Below, one piece after another: positions 22,045 through 31,278 of a DNA stretch of 64,000 nt. Below the pieces are notes generated by a model, which was not told the DNA's origin, did no database searches, and was given only the letters and a program-made list of their open reading frames with translations. The number at the start of each line of letters is the position of its first letter. Within the stretch, counting starts at the first letter, position 1. Source of the stretch: Ascaphus truei (taxonomy: Eukaryota > Chordata > Amphibia > Anura > Ascaphidae); NCBI GenBank assembly GCA_036426205.1, contig CM071568.1:44545171-44609170 (forward strand). The letters run 5' to 3'. A program made the translations under genes and the position numbers.

Positions 22045-24285
22045 AAGGGACTTACTTTTGCTCCCTCCATTGGACCAAATAAATTTGGTCTTTATGTAGA
22101 TACACAAAAATTTCTAAGATCACTAACATTAAAAAGATTTTTTATGAGTAGGGATGTAGAAACCAGGAATTGGGATAATAAAAATCCAATAATCCCCAAT
22201 CCAGGTGTCCCAAATTTTAGTCATTCCAAATTCAAACCCCAATCAAAATTTTTTCCCAAATTTGCAAAGGGAAACCATCTTGAGGTATTTTTTCAATTAG
22301 TAACAAAAGATTTGGAAAACTTATGCAACAATAAAGGCAGACAGAATAATAACCTAACAAGGGAAGAAAGAATAGCTTTGGAAGAACTATCAGCTGATAA
22401 AACAATTGTGATTAAACCAGCGGACAAAGGGGGTGGTGTTGTCATCATGGATCACGAGTATTATATGTTAGAATCCAATAAGATACTGGGAGATACAGTA
22501 ACATATAAGAAATTGAAATCCAATCCCACAAATATATATAAAAAGGAACTTCTGTCCTTGTTGGAGGAGGGGAGAGGACTGGGGATTCTGGAGGAACATG
22601 AATTTAAGTTCCTATATGTTGAAGATCCAGTGTTCCCAGTCTTCTACTTCCTGCCAAAAATACATAAAAACCTTACACACACCCCCGGGAGACCAATAAT
22701 TTCTGGCATTGGGTCGCTAACTGCGAATTTGTCAGAATTTATTGATAGCTATCTACAGGACATTGTGAAACAACAAAGATCCTATTTAAAAGATACCAGT
22801 GATATAATTAGGGCCCTTAGGAACATAGAATGGCAGGAAAACTATGTATTGGTGACCACCGATGTAACCGCTCTGTATACATCTATAAAACACGAGGATG
22901 GTTGCCAAGCAGCTAGAATGTTTCTAGAGAAAGATGGGAAAATCCCGGTGATACAAATAGACTTTCTCATCAGATGTATAGAATTTGTCTTATCAAAAAA
23001 TTTCTTTTGGTTTTGTGACGAGTTTTTCCTGCAATTATGTGGAACCGCCATGGGGACCAAATTTGCCCCCAGCTATGCCAATCTATTGATGGCCATGTGG
23101 GAAGATCAGTATATATGGTCTTGGATAGGTCTGGGGGCAAATCTGGTCACATGGCGGAGGTTCATTGATGATATTGTCTTTGTTTGGAAGGGCACAATGG
23201 AGGATCTAGATGCATTTCTTTTGTATCTTAATAACAACGAGCTAAATCTTAGATTCACCTCCATTGTTAGTAAGACCACTGTAAACTTCCTGGATTTAAC
23301 AATCTACATAGAAAACAATGTTATTAAAACAAAAAATTTCTTTAAAAATGTGGATGCAAATAACTACATCCTGCAGTCCAGTTGCCATCTTAACAAATGG
23401 ATTAATAACATCCCATATGGCCAATACTGTAGACTTAAAAGAAATTGCACTGACAATTACGTGTACGAAGAACAATCTATTACACTGTCCAGGAAGTTTG
23501 CAGAACGGAAGTACAAACCAAGTATTATCCAAAAAGCGTTAGATAAAACAAGACAAGTATCTAGAGAGTCTATGTTGATCCCCAGAGTAAAAAACAAGGA
23601 GGATGATAAGATAAGGGTACCCTTTATTACTCAGTACAACAGGGATGCACACAAAATAAATGATATATTGAACAGTCACTGGTCCATATTGAAAAACGAT
23701 CCTATTTTAGGAACTGCACTGCCCAACAAGGTCCAGATGGTATATAAAAAAGCACCAAATGTAAAAAAATTGGTAGCACCTAGTGCCTTGAAGGGTTTAA
23801 CTATAAACAAAAACCCCACATGGTTAGAACCACCTAAAGGGTTCTTTGATTGTAAATTCTGTACTGCCTGCCATTATAGTTGCAAAACTACGAATACCTT
23901 TAAATCTAACACTACAGAAAAGGTATACAGCATAAAACAACATCTAAACTGTAGGTCCAATTTTGTTATTTATCTGATTGAATGTGATTGTGGTCTACAA
24001 TATATAGGGAAAACAATAAGACCCCTAAAAACACGCATTTTGGAACACATAGGAAACATTAAACGAAAGATGACCACACATAGTGTTCCAAATCACTTCT
24101 TGATGGCACATAATGCGGACCCTAAAGGGTTAAAATTTAAAGCAATCGAACAAGTGATGCCCCATTGGAGAGGAGGAAACAGAAATATAGCATTAATTAA
24201 AAGGGAATCCTTCTGGATGTTCGAATTAAAAACCATATCTCCATCCGGCTTGAATTTGGAATTTGATCTTAAACCTTTTCTGTGA
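21997..24285 (+). CDS. PLE reverse transcriptase with GIY-YIG endonuclease, 762 aa
   Basis: This frame encodes the PLE replication protein, which copies element RNA at a nicked chromosomal site. An N-terminal KPADKGGGVVIMD motif lies at residues 140-152. The RT core has PKIHK (220-224), motif A TTDVTALYTSI (287-297, Asp289), motif B CGTAMGTKFAPSYANLL (348-364) and motif C RFIDDIVFVW (388-397, Asp391 and Asp392). A cysteine cluster CKFCTACHYSC (619-629) precedes the GIY-YIG domain, with IY at 658-659, YIG at 669-671, and likely catalytic Arg680 and Glu737. The frame is intact to a TGA. The first Met lies within the inverted arm, so the true start may be further in, for example Met50. All catalytic residues are present, so the protein could be active. 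Confidence 0.92.
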   Translation: MRSSGAFHSTGSDVIRKGLTFAPSIGPNKFGLYVDTQKFLRSLTLKRFFMSRDVETRNWDNKNPIIPNPGVPNFSHSKFKPQSKFFPKFAKGNHLEVFFQLVTKDLENLCNNKGRQNNNLTREERIALEELSADKTIVIKPADKGGGVVIMDHEYYMLESNKILGDTVTYKKLKSNPTNIYKKELLSLLEEGRGLGILEEHEFKFLYVEDPVFPVFYFLPKIHKNLTHTPGRPIISGIGSLTANLSEFIDSYLQDIVKQQRSYLKDTSDIIRALRNIEWQENYVLVTTDVTALYTSIKHEDGCQAARMFLEKDGKIPVIQIDFLIRCIEFVLSKNFFWFCDEFFLQLCGTAMGTKFAPSYANLLMAMWEDQYIWSWIGLGANLVTWRRFIDDIVFVWKGTMEDLDAFLLYLNNNELNLRFTSIVSKTTVNFLDLTIYIENNVIKTKNFFKNVDANNYILQSSCHLNKWINNIPYGQYCRLKRNCTDNYVYEEQSITLSRKFAERKYKPSIIQKALDKTRQVSRESMLIPRVKNKEDDKIRVPFITQYNRDAHKINDILNSHWSILKNDPILGTALPNKVQMVYKKAPNVKKLVAPSALKGLTINKNPTWLEPPKGFFDCKFCTACHYSCKTTNTFKSNTTEKVYSIKQHLNCRSNFVIYLIECDCGLQYIGKTIRPLKTRILEHIGNIKRKMTTHSVPNHFLMAHNADPKGLKFKAIEQVMPHWRGGNRNIALIKRESFWMFELKTISPSGLNLEFDLKPFL

Positions 24286-24768
24286 TTTTATAATGTACTA
24301 ATATTTTATCTTTTCATCTTTTTAGAAATATGCCTCTTGCCCAGATGTTCATTACTATGCACTTTCCATATATATACCCCCAGTTTAGAGATAATCTTTT
24401 ATTGTGATACCTGTTTTTAACTTTTTTAAATTTGTATGCAGAGTATTTTATATTTGTACCGTATATATATGTGGAATTTTTATATATATATATATGTATA
24501 ATTTTATTGCTAAACTTTGCACAGTTGACAGTATATATTATATATATTTTTAACTAATCTAATGTTTTTTAAGATGATTGTATAAAGTATCTGTATGTAG
24601 GATTTGTGTATTATACATAAGCTTTTTTGTATGTGTGCAATATAGAAACAGCAATTTGTAAAGCTCATTATAACCACTGATGTATGCTATTAGTTTAAAT
24701 AGCATCAGGTGTATAATTGATTAAATGAGACCCAAAATTAGGATATATACACCTCCCCTATGCACTGA
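24286..24768 (+). other. PLE 3' untranslated region
   Basis: About 480 AT-rich bases between the stop codon and the ribozyme-like motif hold (TA)n stretches near 24460-24500 and 24530-24550 and no open frame of note. Confidence 0.7.
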
Positions 24769-24817
24769 AACGTCACTCCTGATGAAACCTATGTGGTGAA
24801 ACGCGTAGAGTGACGTT
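24769..24817 (+). ncRNA. Hammerhead ribozyme-like motif of the PLE
   Basis: Stem I is AACGTCACTC (24769-24778) paired perfectly with GAGTGACGTT (24808-24817). The core CTGATGA (24779-24785) and GAAA (24798-24801) are intact. Stem II is short and irregular, ACC with GGT plus one extra A by the core. Stem III is minimal: A-U and C-G pairs closed by a two-base loop. The predicted cut is after A24807 of the GTA triplet. PLE terminal repeats are known to carry minimal hammerheads of this type. The weak stem II leaves activity uncertain. Confidence 0.8.
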
Positions 24818-24856
24818 TTTCTTCTGAGCCGGCCGAAACCCCAGGAAGTGGACGCA

Positions 24857-25100
24857 GCGGATGACATCACTTCCGGTTGAGTGGAACGCACCGCTGGAAC
24901 GCACGCCACGAGAGAGGGGGGAGAGGAGACATCATCCATTCGGCCAGCGAGATCCAGAGAGATCTAAATGCTTGTTTTTAACTGATACCATGTGAGTGTA
25001 ATCCCCTTTTTTTACCTACCAATATAAACTATACAGACGGTCTGCACTATGTCCAGTTGTATCTTTTATTAAGGTCGTTTGGAGTCCACATATTTGGGTG
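24857..25100. repeat. PLE right inverted arm
   Basis: Inverted partner of 21801-22044. Its last three bases (GTG) are shared with the target-site duplication, so the exact end is uncertain by that much. Confidence 0.9.
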
Positions 25101-25183
25101 AGCTGCCGTTTGCCTATTGGGCGATATGTACTTACTCGCGAGTGTACTTAAAGTGAGTGTACTTAAAGCGGGGTATGCCTGTA

Positions 25184-25445
25184 AATGACAAATAATACAA
25201 ATAATATATAATGGGAATAAGTGCTTCAGACATAAAAGTAACATTTATGAAGAGGAGTCCCTGCTCCGAGGAGCTTACAATCTAATTGGTAGATAGGGAG
25301 AACGTAGAGAGACAGTAGGAGGGTAAGTGCGTCTGCAAGGGGCCAAAATTTATATACATAACTCTGTACCACCATTTTACCGCACTGTGGAATATGTTGG
25401 TGCTTTATAAAGAAACAATAATAATAATAAAAAATAATAAAAGGG
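25184..25445 (+). mobile_element. Unclassified interspersed repeat with (AAT)n tail
   Basis: It carries the block CCCTGCTCCGAGGAGCTTAC and ends in GGTGCTTTATAAAGAAACAATAATAATAATA, the form of a LINE or SINE 3' end with a simple-repeat tail. The part left of the Tigger-like MITE (21108-21161, TAGCGCCATTAATGTACATAG) is probably its upstream portion. Confidence 0.5.
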
Positions 25446-25449
25446 GTGA

Positions 25450-25870
25450 ACATATTCTGTATGGCATCATGAACGTTAGTGAGGAGACGCTCAGAACGTT
25501 GTTGAGTGGCAGTTGGGATTCAAGTAGGTATAGTCAGAGAGTGGGAGACAGAGACAGGGTTAGTTAGTGATAGAGTTTGCTAGTTAGTGGTAGAGTTACC
25601 TAATAAAATAAGGGTTAGTGATAGAGTAGGAAGTTTTAGGAATTAGAGATGTGTATATTTTTATTTTCTATGGTTATTTATATTGTTCAGCAGCGATGGA
25701 GGCTCTCAGGGACTTGTGCAGGGAACATACAGACACTGCAGGATAAAGACACACTGCTGAGCAGCCGCTTCATGGAAGGACTGAGGGACGGCACACTGCA
25801 CAGAATTGTGAGGGACTAGGTATACTATCATCAGCCTAAGAGCTTTTATGGAGGTAAAGAGTGGAGCCAT
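25450..25870. other. Unassigned sequence with short TAG/TTAGTG repeats
   Basis: A loose array of GTTAGTGATAGAGTT-type units lies at about 25557-25630. No gene was found. Confidence 0.4.
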
Positions 25871-25872
25871 AA

Positions 25873-26235
25873 GCCTGCGGCCACGCTGCCGCTGAGCGCG
25901 CTCATGTTTGAGAGCGGTGACGTCACCAACTCTCCAAGCATGAGCACAGGCTGTCCTGCATCATTTTGCAAGCGCGAGCAGGGTGTGGGGGTGGGGGGGA
26001 GGAGGGGTGCGTGGATCGGGGCTATTTCTGTGTGTAATGTGTGTGTGGCTGTGTGCTGTGTGCATTGACTGCTGCTGATCGCGCTTCAAAATCAATGTTC
26101 TTTGTCTCCCCAAGCGCCGAGATTGGGAGAGCGTACATGCCCGTGCACAAGCACTCCGCGTGAGCGTGGCGGTGCAGATCCACATTCACTGTAATAAACG
26201 TGCCAAGCGCGCTCAGCGGCAGCGATGACGCAGCC
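25873..26235. mobile_element. Harbinger-like MITE, 363 bp
   Basis: The left end GCCTGCGGCCACGCTGCCGC and the inverse of the right end (GGCTGCGTCATCGCTGCCGC) match well and continue into GCTGAGCGCGCT. TAA flanks both sides (25870-25872 and 26236-26238). The ends resemble those of the MITE at 12020 (GGCTRCG). No transposase. Confidence 0.7.
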
Positions 26236-26411
26236 TAACTCACTATTAGTAGACTGAGAGAGCGTGGGGACAACAGACTACGCCTACGGGAAGTAACGAG
26301 GGGGACACCCAAGCTTCAATTCCCAGGACAATCCTCTCTGACTCCAGGACATGACTCGCTGAACACAGCCCGAAGATAGGCCCCTAGTCACAGTACTTGA
26401 TACAGTTTGTG

Positions 26412-26546
26412 ATGGACAGTGGGAGAGCTGCAGTACCAGCTGCTGGGGCTGGGCAGGGAGGTCAGGGGGACTCTGGGGAGAGCAGCTCCTCAACCAGTCC
26501 AGGAGACCTGCGCGTCATGCAGGCCCCATCCTGCAGTATGTCACAG
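26412..26546 (+). other. Possible coding first exon
   Basis: An ATG opens exactly 45 codons rich in Gly, Ser and Ala up to CAG, followed by a good donor GTGAGG at 26547. It lies upstream of ZNF706 in the same orientation. I do not recognise the peptide and no downstream exon was found, so this may be chance. Confidence 0.15.
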
Positions 26547-26916
26547 GTGAGGAGGGGCTGGGCACATCGCACAGAGCTTGGACCTGTACGGAACATTATT
26601 CTATGTACCTTGGATTTAGGAGTCTTTTGTTGTAACAAGATATTTAACTACCTTTGACTAACATCATATGCTAAGTTCCATAACTTGTTTCAGGTATTTC
26701 CTAGCTACAAATTTCTCAATGAATAGTTGTGTTTCCTGTTCAAACGCTGTGTCCTGGTCACATATTCTTTGTGCACGAAGTAAGTTTTCTTTAGGGATAT
26801 TTAAAAAATATATATTTTGAATGAAAATAATCCAATTTCAATCATTGTTTTAAAATCAAAGGTACTATATTAATTGATAGATTGTGGATGTCAATCCTAC
26901 CTGTGTTGCAGTCCTA

Positions 26917-27475
26917 CCAATATGACATGATAGCGCCTCCATCTGCCGTAGGCTCCAGGGATATGGAGGCGATCTCCCATGGTTTAATCGTAAGTCTTCC
27001 CCCAGTTAGATCACACACCAGGCAGGAGGTATATTGCAAAACAGGAACAGGTCTATTACTACAATAAGGTACAGGTACTCAGCAGTCACCTGCCGGATCA
27101 GTCTCATATTTCAGCTCTCAGGTATCACCGGAGATAGTCCCTGGACCGTCACTACAGGTCTACGGCACCCACAGCCGTCCTAGCTCTTCCCCACCTCCTT
27201 AGCGGAGGGAAGAGCACATGGGTAGGCCTCAATCTCAGGCTCCCAGTCGTGACCTGTCTTCCTCATGGGGAAGGAACAACACCTAACTTTAGGGCGGTCC
27301 TGCCCTTAAGTACAGCCAGAGGGCGGGCATCCGTTGGCCCAGCCACAACAAGATATGCCACCCCCTGCTGTCACTCAAGTGCAGCACCAAAGGATGAAGG
27401 GGGAATACCCATAATAACTACCGGCAGACCTGTGAATACCAGGGTTTACTGCCAGTCCACAGGGTAGATTTAGTA
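26917..27475 (-). mobile_element. LTR-type relic (probable)
   Basis: The right part (about 27410-27465: AACTACCGGCAGACCTGTGAATACCAGG) resembles the LTR at 58190-58240 of the element at 57464-61421. The region is GC-rich with a TATTACTACAATAAGGTACAG block near 27050. No boundaries or TSD could be fixed. Confidence 0.4.
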
Positions 27476-27860
27476 ACCAGGGGGTACCCCGTTAACACCC
27501 TTTTTTTCTTCTTTTCCGATCCCTGTCTAAGTCATAGAAACCTTTATATATCAGTATCGCTGACCCAAGGAAATGAGGAAAACTCTCGAAAGCTTGTCCT
27601 ATGACATAAATTGTTAGTCCAAATAAAAAAGGTATGTGTGTGTGTGTACTCCGAGATCTAATTTCATTGTGCTCTATTCTTAATATTTCCTGTGGGGGTG
27701 TTTATTTTGTTCTTCGATAAATCACTCCTTGCCTAGTAAATGACCAGTTGACGTCATTAGGGGTGCATGTGAGGACACCTATTAACATGAGGCTGCACAT
27801 GGGCTCTAGGACAGAATTCCAAATTCCAATGCAGCTCAATAAAACTACTCCTGCTCGCGC
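27476..27860. other. Unassigned, possible PLE-like tail
   Basis: The segment at about 27560-27630 has AACTCTCGAAAGCTTGTC..ATAAATTGTTAGTCCAAATAAAAAAGGTAT and a (TG)n run, like a retroelement 3' end. No coding sequence was seen. Confidence 0.35.
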
Positions 27861-28290
27861 ACCGGTTCCGACCTCACTTGTCCCCGCCCGCTTTCCGTTG
27901 CCACACCCGGTGTGCCTTACGTAACCACCTAAGTCTCTCATTGGTCAGCACCGCCGGAAAAGGGTTACGCAATCCTTCTCTTTCCACCCTTCCGTCGCCT
28001 TGGTAACCACCTGGCGAGTGTTGTGTGTAGTGCGCCTGCGCGTCCTGTGGGCCGGTGTAGGAGGCAGTGGCGGCGGCGCAGGCCGGATACATTCACTCGC
28101 TTCACTCCCCACCTCTCTTCCTCGGCGCAGCCAGGCGACTGCAGACCTAAATCTGTAATCAAACCAGCGAGGCGCACGGTAAGGAGGGTGACGGGGACGC
28201 TCGCAGGGAAGGTCGGTGCCGGGGGAAACAGCGGGAAGCGAGGCTGGTGCTACTGCTGTGCCAGGCAAGCATATGGTGGGACCATCACTT
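27860..28290 (+). promoter_or_regulatory. ZNF706: CpG-island promoter of ZNF706
   Basis: The region is CpG-rich and lacks a TATA box. It holds an X-box-like RFX site GTCGCCTTGGTAAC (27994-28007) and an NRF1-like site TGCGCCTGCGCG (28031-28042). It lies upstream of coding exon 2 and contains the exon 1 donor, as expected of a housekeeping promoter. The start site is not fixed. Confidence 0.65.
28010..28178 (+). other. ZNF706: ZNF706 non-coding exon 1 (probable)
   Basis: The right limit is a strong donor ACG|GTAAGG at 28178/28179. The left limit is a guess. No ATG-initiated frame from here joins exon 2, whose ATG is its third base, so this exon would be 5' UTR. Confidence 0.5.
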
Positions 28291-31141
28291 CCTCCTCCTC
28301 CCCACCACCACCATGCGCTGCCTGGCGCCCATTATTCAGTCGCCCCCTCTGAGTGAGACTGATGTCTGGCCACTAAATGTTCCTTTTCTCAAGTTGCTCC
28401 TTCTTAATAGTCTTTCATTGCATGCAGCTGAGAACATTATGCCCCATACCAGTGCCGTCTGATAGGAGCTGGTATGTCTTTACGTGTGTGCTAGGAAGAC
28501 CAGATCATAGCCAGCCTGTCACCTATCTCATCCATATGTATCACAGCGCAGGGAGGGAGCCACTTCCAAGGATCAACGGCATGTCAGATACTTGGATTCC
28601 AGGACACGATCGTACAGTGATACTCGCCTGTAGTGATCTGGAGTCACTAGAGGTTCATATGTATTTGCTTTACTCTGCTGTAGCAATGCAAGATAATGGA
28701 AAGCCAGAATGCGCAGGGTTTTTTTGGTAGAGAGAAAGCACTGGGTTCGTTATTTTGTGTATACTTCTAAATTGGCGACCATGTACACACCGCATACAAG
28801 ACCTGAAATATACTGAATGTGCATAAAGTACCTTCTCTTTATTTAATTTAAAAAAAAAATTGTGGCAAATATATCAGTGCGTTTTTTTTTTTGTTTTTGT
28901 TAAGTTGCATTTTTCAGCTAAATATCTAACACTTTGGATACATTCCTCCTGCAGTTATCAGATTTTTGTTGCCATTCTTTTTTGCAGGTTTGTAGTTCAC
29001 TCAATTAATGCTATTTTGTTTCTAAAGGAATCAGAGTTTAAATAAAATGTGAGTGTGCAGTGGTTTTATAGTGCAAAGATCTAGTAGCCTTAGTGTTTTC
29101 GTTGAACTAGACTTGTAGGTTTGGATGCATTTAAGGAACAAACTTGTGTTTTTTTTTATTTATTTTCCCATAAAGTAGTATACATGGCTTTTGACTCTTC
29201 ACATGCTTCTTATACACCCTACACTGAATCCCAGGGTGTAAACATTTTATTCACCTGAATTGTTTCATTTCATCTGTAGGAAAGTTGTTTCCTCAACTTT
29301 ACCCACGCTGACAGGTTTTCCCTGATGCTTAACTGAAAGCGGTGAAATCTTAGAGGATCTCTCCCATTTTTTTTTTTTTTTTTACATTTTATGCACCCCT
29401 GATCTAGTACAGTGTTTGTCAACAGGGTTTCTGTGGGCTTCCCTAAAAGGTTCCCTGCAATTTTCAGGTCATTTGAAAATTGTACCAAAAACAGCAACTA
29501 ACAATGCATCTGATCCTGAACACCCTATTAGGGAGGGTTAGGGGTTCTGCAGAATCTCACAATTTAATTATAGGGTTCCTTAACCAAAAAAGATTGAAAA
29601 ACACTGATCTAGAGTAATTAAAAGGCATGTCTCTGGAAAATAAGCTTATTTCTTTGTTCAGCTGGTCATTATTTATTGGGATTCTGTATTGTTTGCCTCT
29701 TTGTGTCCATCTGGGTTGCAGACAGTCTTTCTTTCTAGAAGCTGCTTGGCTGCTGATCGCTAAGCAGCTGGTATCTTCAAGACACATACATTGAAAGGAT
29801 TGGGTAAGCAGCTGCAGCCATTTAACAGACCCTATTCCAGGCGAAACTGAACATTCTTGTACATTATTGCAGTTGTATTTTTATCCAGTATTGCAGGCTT
29901 TTTTTTTTTTTTTTGGTGTGGGTTTTTTTATTTTTTTTTTGAGAACCGCAAGTTACTTTTGGTATTTTTAATCATCTTTGGGTGAGTGGCTTTATAGGTG
30001 TAATGCTATGTAGATTAGTTTATTCTAGATGTAATATTGTAAACCTTTTTCTAGCTAGTAGGGTCTGCCTTTCCTATAGCTGTTTCTGACTGAAGAACAA
30101 ACCTATTGAGGCTTGTTGTCTTTATTAAAGGTTATGTCTGGCCACAAGTTTCTCTCTCAGAACTAAAGTGAACTAATAAAAGCCATACTGTACATCTAAC
30201 TCAACAAATTTGTTTTTTAGTTAAATCTGTTGGCCAAACATGCTATGCGCCAGCCATTACATCAAGGTAGACCTTTTTTATTTATATTATATAGCAGGTT
30301 CATTACACTACCAATTCTATAAGGTCATTTGAATTTCCTCCACTACATGGGGAAAAAGATGAAGTAAAACAATGATCTTCCTTGATGTGGTGGCAGGCAT
30401 CATGTCTTGGCCAAAAGATTAAAGTAAATTACACATCACTGCCATTAATGTTGTAGTCCAACAAAGGGACAGTACTAATCTCTTGCTAGTGAGGACTTAA
30501 TTTAGTGTTTTTAGCAGGAGAGATGGTCTGTCTTGTTTGTTGTGAGAGTTACTTGGTGGTGGTTCATTTTGGACCAAGCTTTGATATGCGTCAACTGGGT
30601 TGTGTGTTTTGGTGGAAGATGGATAAGGTAACCCATTCATTTCTCCAGCTCTCACGACCTGGGTCTCATTATAAAACAAATGGATAAGGATGTTTCCAAG
30701 CAATCACCTCATTACAAAGATTAGTTTTTACCAAGTAATTTGTTGCAAAGGTATGAATAAAAGTTTGCAATGATTGGTACCAATTGTGTATTTTTGTTTG
30801 CTCGTGTAGACAATTTAAAAAAAAAAAAAAAAAAAGGTTTGTATATATTCATTGATTTGCAAATGCAATTAGACATTTGGATAATGAGGCTCATTCAAGT
30901 GGTGCCTATGATTACCACACAACTCTTCATTGCTGCTCAGTGAGTGAACCCAGATATGCTGGTAGTAACATTTAAAAAAAAAAACTGCCAGTGTAAATGT
31001 TTGTTCCACGTGAAATTCTAACAGATGTGTTTTATTCCAAGCTGTACACTTTGCAATCATTCAAAATACATTTGCGGTAAGCAAATAGGATTTTTTTTTT
31101 CCATTTACCTCCTCCAGTCTAATTTTTAACTTGTGTTGCAG
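28179..31141 (+). other. ZNF706: ZNF706 intron 1 (probable)
   Basis: It runs from the GTAAGG donor to the CTTGTGTTGCAG acceptor ending at 31141. It holds a hAT MITE at 29410 and several T and A runs (29367, 29900, 30818). No other gene was seen. Confidence 0.5.
29410..29606. mobile_element. hAT-type MITE in ZNF706 intron 1
   Basis: The ends CAGTGTTTGTCAAC and GATTGAAAAACACTG are inverted, and near-matching 8-bp flanks ATCTAGTA and ATCTAGAG bound the element. It has decayed and has no coding capacity. Confidence 0.7.
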
Positions 31142-31278
31142 ATATGGCTCGAGGACATCAGAAGCTCCAGTCGCAACAGAAAAATGCAAAGAAACAGGCT
31201 GAACAGAAAAAGAAACAAGGACATGACCAGAAGGCCGCAGCCAAAGTTGCCCTAGTATATACCTGCCTTGTTTGTAGG
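31142..31278 (+). other. ZNF706: ZNF706 coding exon 2
   Basis: Acceptor TTGTGTTGCAG ends at 31141 and donor AGG|GTAAGA follows 31278. The exon carries the start codon two bases in and residues 1-45, including both cysteines of the finger. Confidence 0.93.

Larger units (their letters stand above)
21424..25097 (+). mobile_element. Full-length Penelope-like element
   Basis: The element has a 5' segment found only on the left (21424-21800), a left inverted arm (21801-22044), an open RT/endonuclease frame (21997-24285), an AT-rich 3' UTR, a hammerhead-like motif (24769-24817) and a right inverted arm (24857-25100). It is bounded by a 15-bp exact duplication. An unbroken frame, near-perfect arms and an exact TSD point to a young insertion. 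A GIY-YIG endonuclease and a Cys-rich linker point to the Neptune-like branch of PLEs found in amphibians and fish; this is inference from motifs. Confidence 0.9.
21162..25181. mobile_element. Tigger-like MITE, split by a PLE
   Basis: The ends CAGGCATACCCCGC (21162-21175) and its exact inverse GCGGGGTATGCCTG (25168-25181) are flanked by TA on both sides. CAGGCATACC termini and a TA TSD are features of Tigger/pogo elements of the Tc1-mariner group. GTACTTAAAGTGA subterminal repeats occur at both ends. Without the PLE the element is about 331 bp, too short for a transposase. Confidence 0.85.
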
